From positions 1 through 10,692 of the forward strand of contig JAFAWL010000088.1 of NCBI GenBank assembly GCA_019241805.1: a DNA stretch of 10,692 nucleotides. The letters are read 5' to 3'. The stretch is from Actinomycetota bacterium. GTDB taxonomy: Bacteria > Actinomycetota > Actinomycetes > Mycobacteriales > Jatrophihabitantaceae. The notes below the pieces were generated by a model. That model was not told the DNA's origin, did not search any database, and worked only from the letters and a program-made list of their open reading frames with translations. Below, piece by piece: positions 4,299-10,692 of this stretch (the first letter of the stretch is position 1; every line of letters starts with the position of its first letter). Position numbers and translations under genes: made by a program.

Positions 4299-7200
4299 GT
4301 GTCCACACAACAGACGACCGACAGCGCCGCGCTGTCCGCGGAGTTCGGGACCAACGAGTGGCTCGTCGAGGAGATGTACGAGCGCTTCCTGAACGACCCG
4401 AGTTCGGTCGACGAGGCGTGGCACGACTTCTTCGCCGACTACCAGCCGGCCCGTCCCGGCGCGAGCTCGACCAACGGCACGGCCGGGGCACCGACCCCGG
4501 TGACAGATACGAGCAACGCCACGAGCAACGGCTCGAGCAGCGGCGCCGGTCCGGCGATAGGCACGAGCACCACGGACGGCCCGACGCCGAGGCCGTCGCG
4601 CTCCGGGGTAGCGGCTCCGTCGACATCTGCTCCAGCGTCATCGGCCCCAGCGGCATCGACGCCAGGGCCATCGACGCCAGGGCCATCGACTCCAGGGCCA
4701 TCGACGCCAGGGCCATCGACGTCACCGGCCTCGACGTCGCTCGCGACAGGCACACCGGCCGCTCCGACGGCGACGACCGCGCCGCCGAGCACTCCGGCCG
4801 CGAGTGGGGCGCCGGCCGCAGTCGTCCCGGCGCCGGCGAGCGATCGAACGTCGCCGATCCGGGGAGCGGCGGCGCGCGTCGTCACCAATATGGAGTTGTC
4901 GCTCAGCGTGCCGACGGCGACGAGTGTTCGAGCCGTCCCGGCCAAACTGATGGCCGACAACCGGGTCGTCATCAACAACCACCTGCGCCGGGCCCGCGGC
5001 GGCAAGATCAGCTTCACGCACCTGATCGGCTACGCCGTCGTCAAAGCGGTCGCCCGCCACCCGGAAATGAACAACCATTTCGCCGAGATCGACGGCAAGC
5101 CGGCCCTGGTCACGCCCGAGCACGTGAATCTCGGCCTGGCCATCGATCTCGCCGGTAAGGACGGCAGCCGCTCGCTGGTCGTCGCCAGCATCAAGAGCGC
5201 CGAGACGATGGACTTCGCCCGCTTCTGGGGCACCTACGAGGACATCATCCGGCGCGCCCGGGCGGGCAAGCTCACCGCCGACGACTTCGCCGCTACGACG
5301 ATCAGCCTGACCAATCCGGGCACGATCGGAACCAACCACTCGGTCCCGCGCCTGATGGCCGGGCAGGGCACGATCGTCGGCGTCGGCGCGATGGAGTACC
5401 CGGCCGAATTCAGCGGCATGGGCGACGAATCGCTCGTCGACCGGGCGATCAGCAAGATCATGACGCTGACTTCGACCTATGACCATCGCATCATCCAGGG
5501 TGCGCAATCGGGCGAGTTTCTGCGCACCGTGCACGAACTGCTGCTGGCCGACGAGTTCTACGACGAGGTCTTCGCTGCACTTCGGATCCCGTACGAGCCG
5601 GTGCGGTGGCTGGTCGATCGGCGGTTCAGCCACGAAGGTCAGATTGACAAGAACGCCCGCGTGATCGAGCTGATCAACGCCTACCGCACCAACGGTCACC
5701 TCATGGCGGACACCGATCCGCTCGAGTTCACCGTGCGTAGCCATCCCGACCTCGACATCGCTCGGCACGGCCTGACGTTGTGGGATCTCGACCGCGAGTT
5801 CCCGGTCGACGGTTTCGCCGGCGAGAAGCTGATGAAGCTGCGCGACATCCTCGGCGTGCTGCGCGACGCGTACTGCCGCCGGGTCGGCGTGGAATACATG
5901 CACATCACCGATCCGGAACAGCGCCGCTGGATCCAGCAACGCATCGAGGTCGCGAACGATCAGCTCACCCGCGAGGAGCAGTTGCACATTCTCGGTAGGC
6001 TGAACGTGGCCGAGGCGTTCGAGACATTCCTGCAGACCAAATACGTCGGACAGAAGCGTTTCAGCCTCGAAGGCGCCGAAACGGTGATCCCGCTGTTGGA
6101 CGCGGTGCTCACCGAAGCAGCCGAGCACCAACTCGACGAGGTCGTCGTGGGCATGCCCCATCGGGGCCGTCTGAACGTCCTGGCCAATATCATCGGCAAG
6201 CCCTACGCCAAGATCTTCAACGAGTTCGAGGGCAACATCGACCCCGGCACGGCCCAGGGCTCGGGTGATGTCAAGTACCACCTCGGGGCCGACGGCACCT
6301 TCACCGCGCAGAGCGGCGCTTCGATCGCGGTCAGCCTCACGGCCAATCCCTCGCACTTGGAAGCCGTCGACCCGGTCCTCGAAGGCATCGTGCGGGCCAA
6401 GCAGGACCTATTGAACAAGGGCGAGGACGGGTACAGCGTGCTGCCCGTCCTGCTGCACGGGGACGCGGCGTTCGCCGGGCAGGGCGTCGTCGCCGAGACG
6501 CTGAACCTGTCGCAGCTACGGGGATACCGCACCGGCGGCACGGTTCACGTCGTGGTGAACAATCAGGTCGGCTTCACCACGTCACCCTCGGCGTCGCGCT
6601 CGAGTCTTTACGCCACCGACATCGCCCGAATGATCGCCGCGCCGATTTTCCACGTCAACGGCGACGACCCCGAGGCCTGTGTGCGCGTGGCGCGGCTGGC
6701 GGTCGAGTTCAGGCGGGAGTTCAGCAAGGACGTCGTCATCGACATGGTGTGCTACCAGCGGCGCGGGAACAACGAGGCCGACAACCCGTCGTTCACCCAG
6801 CCGCTGATGTACGACATCATCGACACCAAACGCAGCGTGCGGAAGATTTACACCGAGGCGCTGGTCGGCCGCGGTGACATCACGCTGGAAGACGCCGAGC
6901 TCGCGTTGCGAGATTTCCAGCAGCAACTGGAGAAGGTGTTCGTCGAGACGCGTAACGCGACCGGTCGCTCGCAGGCCGAGCCGGAGATCGAGTCGATAAC
7001 GCCGGCGCAGCAGATCACCACCTCGGTACCACTCGAAGTGATCAAACGCATCGGTGACGCCTACGAGAACATCCCGGCCGGCTTCACCGTGCATCCCCGG
7101 CTCAAGCCTCAGATCGACCGGCGGGCCGCGATGGCCAGTAGCGGCAACGTCGACTGGGCCACGGCGGAACTCTTTGCGTTCGGGTCATTGGTGCTGGAGG

Positions 7201-8159
7201 GGCGAGCCGTCCGCCTGGCCGGTCAGGATTCCCGTCGCGGCACCTTCACCCAGCGCCACTCCGTGCTGATCGACCGGAACAGCGGGGCCGAATACGTGCC
7301 GTTGCGCGAACTCGCGCCCGATCAAGCACCGTTCTGGGCCTACGACTCGCTGCTGTCTGAGTACGCGGCCATGGGCTTCGAGTACGGCTACTCCATCGTG
7401 CGCGACGACGCGCTGGTCTGCTGGGAAGCGCAGTTCGGTGACTTCGCCGACGGCGCGCAGACCATCGTCGACGAATTCATCGCCTCCGGTGAGGCCAAAT
7501 GGGGTCAGCGTTCGGCGCTGTCGTTGTTGCTGCCCCATGGTTACGAGGGCCAGGGGCCGGACCATTCGTCGGGTCGGCCGGAGCGGTTTCTGCAGTTGGC
7601 AGCCGAGAACAACATGACGGTCGCGATGTGCTCTTCGCCGGCGAACCACTTTCACCTGCTTCGCCGTCAAGGTCTTTCCCCGGTCCGTCGACCCCTGGTC
7701 GCGTTCACGCCGAAGTCGTTGCTACGGCTCAAGGCCGCGGTCAGTCAGCTCGACGAATTCACCGGTGGCGCCTTCCAACCAATCATCGGCGACGCCGCGG
7801 CCGAGAATGCTCGCCGGGTGATCCTGTGTAGCGGCAAGATCTATTACGATCTCGCGGCGGAGCGGGAGGCGCGTGGCATCACCGACGTCGCGCTCGTCCG
7901 CGTCGAGCAGCTCTACCCGCTGCCGGCCGAAGCGATCCGGACCGCGATCGACCGGTTCCCGAACGCCGAGCTGGTGTGGGTGCAGGAGGAGCCGGCCAAC
8001 CAGGGACCCTGGCCGTTCATCGCCCTCAACCTGCCCGAGCACCTCGCCGGCCGGCCGCTGCTCCGGGTGTCGCGGCGTGCCTCTGCCTCACCCGCCGTCG
8101 GATCGGCCCGGGTGCACGAGGCGCAACAGCGCGAGATCGTGGCCACGGCCCTGCACTGA
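4299..8159 (+). CDS. kgd: Multifunctional 2-oxoglutarate dehydrogenase/decarboxylase, fused E2-E1 (Kgd/OdhA)
   Basis: This 1,286-residue cytoplasmic enzyme of the TCA cycle uses thiamine diphosphate and Mg2+ to decarboxylate 2-oxoglutarate; with E3 and a separate lipoylated E2 it makes succinyl-CoA. In order, numbered from GTG 4299: an E1-type N-terminal segment (NEWLVEEMY, 19-27), an Ala/Pro/Ser/Thr linker (about 50-185), an E2 acyltransferase core (about 190-420) with His396 in DHRIIQG, then E1 with HRGRLNVL (621-628), Gly-Asp 721-722 and Asn-Asn 754-755 of the thiamine motif, HGYEGQG (1080-1086) and VQEEPANQGPW (1228-1238). No lipoyl domain is present, normal for this family. The usual E2 HxxxDG reads HRIIQG, also as I recall in mycobacterial Kgd. 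AGAGGG lies 11 bases before GTG 4299. GTG 4254 (15 more residues) is an alternative; 4287 is too close to the AGAGGG. In relatives the FHA protein GarA/OdhI inhibits the enzyme; no such gene is visible here. Confidence 0.96.
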   Translation: MSTQQTTDSAALSAEFGTNEWLVEEMYERFLNDPSSVDEAWHDFFADYQPARPGASSTNGTAGAPTPVTDTSNATSNGSSSGAGPAIGTSTTDGPTPRPSRSGVAAPSTSAPASSAPAASTPGPSTPGPSTPGPSTPGPSTSPASTSLATGTPAAPTATTAPPSTPAASGAPAAVVPAPASDRTSPIRGAAARVVTNMELSLSVPTATSVRAVPAKLMADNRVVINNHLRRARGGKISFTHLIGYAVVKAVARHPEMNNHFAEIDGKPALVTPEHVNLGLAIDLAGKDGSRSLVVASIKSAETMDFARFWGTYEDIIRRARAGKLTADDFAATTISLTNPGTIGTNHSVPRLMAGQGTIVGVGAMEYPAEFSGMGDESLVDRAISKIMTLTSTYDHRIIQGAQSGEFLRTVHELLLADEFYDEVFAALRIPYEPVRWLVDRRFSHEGQIDKNARVIELINAYRTNGHLMADTDPLEFTVRSHPDLDIARHGLTLWDLDREFPVDGFAGEKLMKLRDILGVLRDAYCRRVGVEYMHITDPEQRRWIQQRIEVANDQLTREEQLHILGRLNVAEAFETFLQTKYVGQKRFSLEGAETVIPLLDAVLTEAAEHQLDEVVVGMPHRGRLNVLANIIGKPYAKIFNEFEGNIDPGTAQGSGDVKYHLGADGTFTAQSGASIAVSLTANPSHLEAVDPVLEGIVRAKQDLLNKGEDGYSVLPVLLHGDAAFAGQGVVAETLNLSQLRGYRTGGTVHVVVNNQVGFTTSPSASRSSLYATDIARMIAAPIFHVNGDDPEACVRVARLAVEFRREFSKDVVIDMVCYQRRGNNEADNPSFTQPLMYDIIDTKRSVRKIYTEALVGRGDITLEDAELALRDFQQQLEKVFVETRNATGRSQAEPEIESITPAQQITTSVPLEVIKRIGDAYENIPAGFTVHPRLKPQIDRRAAMASSGNVDWATAELFAFGSLVLEGRAVRLAGQDSRRGTFTQRHSVLIDRNSGAEYVPLRELAPDQAPFWAYDSLLSEYAAMGFEYGYSIVRDDALVCWEAQFGDFADGAQTIVDEFIASGEAKWGQRSALSLLLPHGYEGQGPDHSSGRPERFLQLAAENNMTVAMCSSPANHFHLLRRQGLSPVRRPLVAFTPKSLLRLKAAVSQLDEFTGGAFQPIIGDAAAENARRVILCSGKIYYDLAAEREARGITDVALVRVEQLYPLPAEAIRTAIDRFPNAELVWVQEEPANQGPWPFIALNLPEHLAGRPLLRVSRRASASPAVGSARVHEAQQREIVATALH
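4655..4714 (+). repeat. 15-bp in-frame tandem repeat in the kgd linker
   Basis: There are four units of ATCGACGCCAGGGCC starting at 4655, 4670, 4685 and 4700. The third differs at one base, and a degenerate fifth follows at 4715. Each encodes the pentapeptide STPGP in the flexible linker between the E1 N-terminal segment and the E2 core. Near-identical units point to recent expansion. Confidence 0.9.
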
Positions 8160-8163
8160 TCGG

Positions 8164-9156
8164 GTGGGATCGCAGCCGATCGGGGCGCCGCTGCGCTGGG
8201 GCGTCCTGGGCGCCGGCGCAATCGCGCGCACCGTCGGGACGGAGATCCTGGACTCGGCCGCCCACGAGGTCGTCGCCGTCGCGGCTCGAGATCACGCCCG
8301 AGCGGCCGCGTTGGCGGATGAACTGCGCGCGCCGCGGGCCTACGGGTCCTACGCCGACCTGGTCGCCGACGACGCCATCGACGTCGTCTACGTGGCCACC
8401 ACCCACGCCCAGCACCACGGGCACGCGCTGCTCGCGATCGACGCGGGCAAGCCGGTGCTCGTCGAGAAGGCCTTCACGCTCAACGCCCGACAAGCGCGTG
8501 AGGTGGCGGCGGCCGCACGCTCACGCGGCCTGTTCTGCATGGAAGGCATGTGGATGCGCTTCAACCCTCTGCTCCGGCGAGCAGTGGAGCTGGTCGGATC
8601 CGGCGCGATCGGAGAGGTGATCAGCGTGCGTGCTGACCTGTCGTCGGAGTTCCCGTACGACCCCCGGCACCGGCTCTACGACCTGGCCGCGGGCGGCGGC
8701 GTGCTGCTGGATCTAGGGGTTTACGTCGCCAACTTCGCCTGGATGTTCTTGGGACGCCCGGAGGCGACCCGGACCACCGGGGCGCTTGCCCCGACCGGAG
8801 CGGACGTCACCGCGGCGCTGCAATGGACCTACTCGGGCGGACGATTCGCCCAGCTGGCCTGTACGGCGCGCGGCCGTAACCCGCTCACCGGCGTCGTCGC
8901 CGGTACCGCGGGCTGGATCTCGATGGGGATGCGGGTGCATCGACCGAGCGAGCTTGTCCTCAACTCCCGCGGACAGACCTACACGATCTCGGCCGAGCGA
9001 CCGGCGGGATACCTCGACGAGCTCGGCGAGGTCGCCGGGTGCCTTCGCACGGGCCGCACCGAAAGCGAGATCATGCCGCTGTCCGACACGATCGAGGTGC
9101 TCGAGGTGCTCGACGCGGCGCGGGCCGAGCTCGGTGTGCGTTACCCGGCCGACTGA
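8164..9156 (+). CDS. Gfo/Idh/MocA-family NAD(P)-dependent oxidoreductase
   Basis: This 330-residue soluble enzyme has an N-terminal Rossmann fold with the nucleotide motif GAGAIA (16-21), the VLVEKAF segment (98-104) with Lys102 (families usually show EKP, here EKA), and a C-terminal alpha/beta domain. EGMWMRFNP (127-135) and GGGVLLDLGVY (177-187) resemble the dihydrodiol dehydrogenase/glucose-fructose oxidoreductase branch; Lys102, Asp183 and Tyr187 would be the catalytic set by analogy. The substrate is probably a sugar, polyol or diol, but cannot be set from sequence. The GTG at 8164 is the first start after the kgd stop and leaves a 4-bp gap. It has no good ribosome site, so translation may depend on ribosomes finishing kgd. 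The same frame stays open upstream inside kgd, but that part has no family similarity. Confidence 0.88.
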   Translation: MGSQPIGAPLRWGVLGAGAIARTVGTEILDSAAHEVVAVAARDHARAAALADELRAPRAYGSYADLVADDAIDVVYVATTHAQHHGHALLAIDAGKPVLVEKAFTLNARQAREVAAAARSRGLFCMEGMWMRFNPLLRRAVELVGSGAIGEVISVRADLSSEFPYDPRHRLYDLAAGGGVLLDLGVYVANFAWMFLGRPEATRTTGALAPTGADVTAALQWTYSGGRFAQLACTARGRNPLTGVVAGTAGWISMGMRVHRPSELVLNSRGQTYTISAERPAGYLDELGEVAGCLRTGRTESEIMPLSDTIEVLEVLDAARAELGVRYPAD

Positions 9157-9195
9157 TCAGAAGGGTCGACGCCGAATCCCGCATCGGGCCCGACG

Positions 9196-9201
9196 TAGGG
9201 T
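9196..9201 (+). promoter_or_regulatory. Candidate -10 element (TAGGGT) for leaderless DUF6104 transcript
   Basis: TAGGGT fits TANNNT and ends six bases before the ATG at 9208, the same distance as TAAGGT before the GTG at 1413. No clear -35 is visible. There is no purine-rich ribosome site at the usual spacing, other than G-rich bases within the element itself. Confidence 0.45.
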
Positions 9202-9207
9202 GGGTCG

Positions 9208-9381
9208 ATGTATTTCACCGACCGCGGCATCGAGGAGTTGGCTCAGCGGCGGGGCGAGGAACAGCTGAGCTTCAGCTCACTGGCTGATCTTCTGCAGGAG
9301 TTCCTCGACGCTCACCCGGATTTCGAGACCGCCATCGAACGCCTGGCCGCCTGGCTCGCGCGCGACGACGACGAGGATTGA
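9208..9381 (+). CDS. DUF6104 family small protein
   Basis: This 57-residue soluble protein opens with MYFTDRGIEELAQRRG, which I recognise as the signature of the actinobacterial DUF6104 family. It continues with SLADLLQEFLDAHPDFE and ERLAAWLAR, and ends in an acidic tail (DDDED). It looks like a compact helical protein. The family function is unknown to me; its genes often lie close to kgd, as here, separated only by the oxidoreductase gene. Full family length is present, so it is not a fragment. The start is fixed by the conserved N-terminus and by the -10-like TAGGGT six bases upstream. Its last 110 bases lie antisense to the 3' end of the YczE-family gene. Confidence 0.85.
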   Translation: MYFTDRGIEELAQRRGEEQLSFSSLADLLQEFLDAHPDFETAIERLAAWLARDDDED

Positions 9382-9967
9382 GCGCCGGGTCCAGGTCGAA
9401 CCAGCGCAGTGACATCTGGGCCAGTGGCCCAATCGCGAGGGCGAAGGCGACCGTCCCGATTCCGACGGTGCCACCCAGCAGCCACCCGACGGTCAGCACG
9501 CTGACCTCGATGATCGTTCGGACCATCCGGATGGAAAGCCCGGTGAGCCGCGGCAGTCCCGTCATCAAACCGTCGCGGGGGCCAGGTCCGAATCGAGCGC
9601 CGATGTAGAGGCCGGTCGCCAGTCCGCACAGCATGATCCCGCCGACCAGGTAGCTGATCCGCGGCACGAGAAGCTGCGTCGCGGGCAGAAGCGGCAGTGA
9701 GGCCGACAATGCCGAGCCGACCAGCACAACGTTGCTGACCGTGCCGAGCCCGGGGCGCTGCCGAAGCGGAATCCAGCACAGCAGCACGACGAGGCCCACC
9801 AGGTTGACGATCACGCCCATCGGTAGGTGGACGCGCTTCGCGAGGCCCTGATGGAAGACGTCCCACGGATCGAGGCCCAGCCGTGAGCGGACCATCAACG
9901 CCGAGGACAGGCCGTAGAGGAGCAGCCCGACGTAAAGCTGCGTCAATCGCCGGACCATCGAGTGCAT
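9272..9967 (-). CDS. yczE: YczE-family integral membrane protein
   Basis: This 231-residue membrane protein has about five or six transmembrane segments (roughly 9-29, 50-68, 78-98, 103-123, 150-165, 168-186). Three glycine-rich motifs place it in the YczE/YitT-like membrane family: GLDPWDVFHQGL (31-42), GLGTVSNVVLVG (73-84) and GPGPRDGLMTGL (127-138). The transported substrate or activity is not established. It is divergent from a MocR-type regulator, an arrangement described for YczE genes, so that regulator probably controls it. I chose the ATG at 9967; TTG at 9976 and ATG at 9958 are alternatives and no start has a clear ribosome site. The C-terminus (about 195-231) is a hydrophilic, Arg-rich extension beyond the last helix, mostly encoded antisense to DUF6104. 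Confidence 0.87.
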   Translation of the reverse strand: MHSMVRRLTQLYVGLLLYGLSSALMVRSRLGLDPWDVFHQGLAKRVHLPMGVIVNLVGLVVLLCWIPLRQRPGLGTVSNVVLVGSALSASLPLLPATQLLVPRISYLVGGIMLCGLATGLYIGARFGPGPRDGLMTGLPRLTGLSIRMVRTIIEVSVLTVGWLLGGTVGIGTVAFALAIGPLAQMSLRWFDLDPALNPRRRRARARRPGVRWRSRNPGERRGTPAEDQPVS

Positions 9968-9971
9968 GGTG

Positions 9972-10075
9972 GCCAATATTCACGTCAGTGGTCCGCGATT
10001 CGCCGGCCATTAGGCAGCGAATGGCTCGGTCTCGGGCACGGCAGGATCTGGCTCAGGCCAATTTGGCATGCCATT
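9972..10075. promoter_or_regulatory. Cluster of GCCAWT half-sites, probable MocR operator region
   Basis: The yczE-mocR spacer carries GCCAAT at 9972-9977 and 10057-10062, GCCATT at 10006-10011 and 10070-10075, and the reverse form AATGGC at 10020-10025. 10006-10025 is an inverted repeat with an 8-base gap. GCCAA at 10057 pairs with TTGGC at 10063-10067, and TGGCATGCCA at 10064-10073 is a perfect palindrome. The GCCAAT copies are 85 bp apart (about eight helical turns) and the forward GCCATT copies 64 bp (about six). The outermost sites overlap the candidate -10 elements of both genes, as expected for an autoregulated divergent pair. Confidence 0.5.
9975..9980 (-). promoter_or_regulatory. Candidate -10 element of yczE (AATATT)
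   Basis: AATATT matches TATAAT at four of six positions and lies seven bases before the ATG at 9967 on the minus strand. That would give a leaderless message and fits the lack of a ribosome site. It overlaps the GCCAAT half-site at 9972-9977. Confidence 0.25.
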
Positions 10076-10077
10076 AT
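10072..10077 (+). promoter_or_regulatory. Candidate -10 element of the MocR gene (CATTAT)
   Basis: CATTAT matches TATAAT at four of six positions and lies six bases before the ATG at 10084. This is the same spacing seen before the starts at 1413 and 9208. It overlaps the GCCATT half-site at 10070-10075. No good -35 lies at the proper distance. Confidence 0.25.
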
Positions 10078-10083
10078 CTGGGT

Positions 10084-10692
10084 ATGGCTACTCCGATGAC
10101 CTCGCTGAGCGCCCGCGCCCTCAGCCAGCTCCTGGCACCGGTCACCGAATCCGCCGCCCCGATTTATCTCGCTCTGGCCGACGGCATCAGTGCGCTGATC
10201 CGGGACGGCCGCATTGCCCCGGACTCCCGGTTACCGTCCGAGCGCAGCCTCGCCTCGACCTTGAGCCTGAGTCGCGCGACCGTGACCGGGGCCTATGATC
10301 GGCTGCGCGAACTGGGCCTGCTCGCCAGCCGCACCGGAGCCGGCAGTTTCGTGACGATTCCCCCCGGCCAGGACGCGCGATACAGCTTGGCCCGCTGGAA
10401 CCCGGCGTCAGCCCCGACCGACGTGATCGACTTGTCATGCGCGGCCCTGCCCGCACCGACCGGCCTGTTGCCGGGGGTGATCGCCCGGGCGCTTCCCACG
10501 CTCGATCGGCTGGCCGCCCAGGACGGCTACGACCCGATCGGGTTGACCGCTCTGCGAACGGCGATCGCGGCTCGCTTCAGTGCCCGCGGCGTGCCGACCG
10601 GCCCCGAACAGATCATGATCACGAACGGTGCACTGCACGCCATAGATCTGGTGCTTCGCCTGCTGGTCGGCCCGGGCGATCGGGTGTTGACG
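10084..10692 (+). CDS. MocR-type regulator, GntR HTH fused to aminotransferase-like domain (YczR-like, partial)
   Basis: The first 203 residues are visible; the gene runs off the window. Residues about 26-92 are a GntR winged helix-turn-helix, with the recognition region LPSERSLASTLSLSRATVTGA (50-70) leading into YDRLRELGLL. A linker (about 93-112) joins a fold-type I aminotransferase domain, visible as YDPIGLTALRTAIAARF (149-165) and ITNGALHAIDLVL (179-191). MocR proteins use this domain to sense pyridoxal phosphate or an amino-compound ligand; the PLP-binding lysine would lie beyond the window. The divergent yczE neighbour points to the YczR subgroup, linked in published genome surveys to genes for YczE-like membrane proteins. 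The ATG at 10084 puts a conventional stretch before the HTH. No ribosome site is visible, so the message may be leaderless. Autoregulation through the half-sites in the spacer is likely. Confidence 0.92.
   Translation, partial: MATPMTSLSARALSQLLAPVTESAAPIYLALADGISALIRDGRIAPDSRLPSERSLASTLSLSRATVTGAYDRLRELGLLASRTGAGSFVTIPPGQDARYSLARWNPASAPTDVIDLSCAALPAPTGLLPGVIARALPTLDRLAAQDGYDPIGLTALRTAIAARFSARGVPTGPEQIMITNGALHAIDLVLRLLVGPGDRVLT

Noticed and set aside
3517..4755. Minus-strand open frame of 412 codons with repeated Met-Ala-Leu units
   Set aside because: The repeat is only the reverse reading of the kgd linker repeat, and the remainder is Arg/Ser-rich shadow of the lipoprotein gene.
4722..6356. 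Minus-strand open frame of 544 codons antisense to kgd
   Set aside because: It mirrors the codon pattern of kgd, has no motif or ribosome site, and kgd on the other strand is certain.
7873..8163. N-terminal extension of the oxidoreductase into kgd
   Set aside because: The frame is open, but the sequence is a shadow of the kgd C-terminus and the Rossmann motif begins only after 8164.

Overview
The window is high-GC DNA from an actinomycete. The strongest marker is the 1.3-kDa-scale fused gene kgd (odhA): one polypeptide of about 1,290 residues that joins a 2-oxo-acid dehydrogenase E2 acyltransferase core to a complete thiamine-diphosphate E1, an arrangement typical of Actinobacteria. Small actinobacterial families (DUF5709, DUF6104), frequent GTG starts and leaderless-looking promoters agree with this. 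I cannot name the order or genus from the sequence alone.

Layout. 1-186: the end of a membrane protein gene. 163-549 (minus): an anti-sigma-factor antagonist of the STAS/SpoIIAA type. 550-849: a gene-free stretch with direct repeats and hairpins. 850-1257 (minus): an acidic DUF5709 protein with a possible SigB-type promoter. 1413-1607: a two-helix membrane peptide. 1718-4207: three overlapping genes, an ABC ATPase with a repeat-encoded Pro/Ser/Gly tail, its six-helix ABC-2 permease and a lipoprotein. 4299-8159: kgd. 8164-9156: a Gfo/Idh/MocA-family oxidoreductase only 4 bp behind kgd. 9208-9381: the 57-residue DUF6104 protein. 9272-9967 (minus): a YczE-family membrane protein whose basic tail lies antisense to DUF6104. 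10084 to the window end: a MocR-type regulator (GntR HTH plus aminotransferase-like domain), divergent from yczE.

How they fit together. kgd supplies the 2-oxoglutarate dehydrogenase/decarboxylase step of the TCA cycle. The oxidoreductase behind it is probably cotranscribed, but its substrate is unknown. The ABC cassette is probably an efflux or export unit with a cell-surface accessory protein. The MocR/yczE pair is a known divergent regulator-target arrangement, and its 116-bp spacer carries a cluster of GCCAWT half-sites that overlap both candidate -10 elements. The STAS and DUF5709 genes suggest stress or partner-switching regulation.

Most of the window is ordinary chromosomal core and near-core sequence. 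I found no mobile element, CRISPR array, RNA gene or defence system. The observations most worth checking are the MocR operator cluster, the shared leaderless promoter geometry, the two unrelated 15-bp in-frame repeats encoding Pro-rich pentapeptides, the poly-C tract that sets the lipoprotein C-terminus, and the 110-bp convergent overlap.
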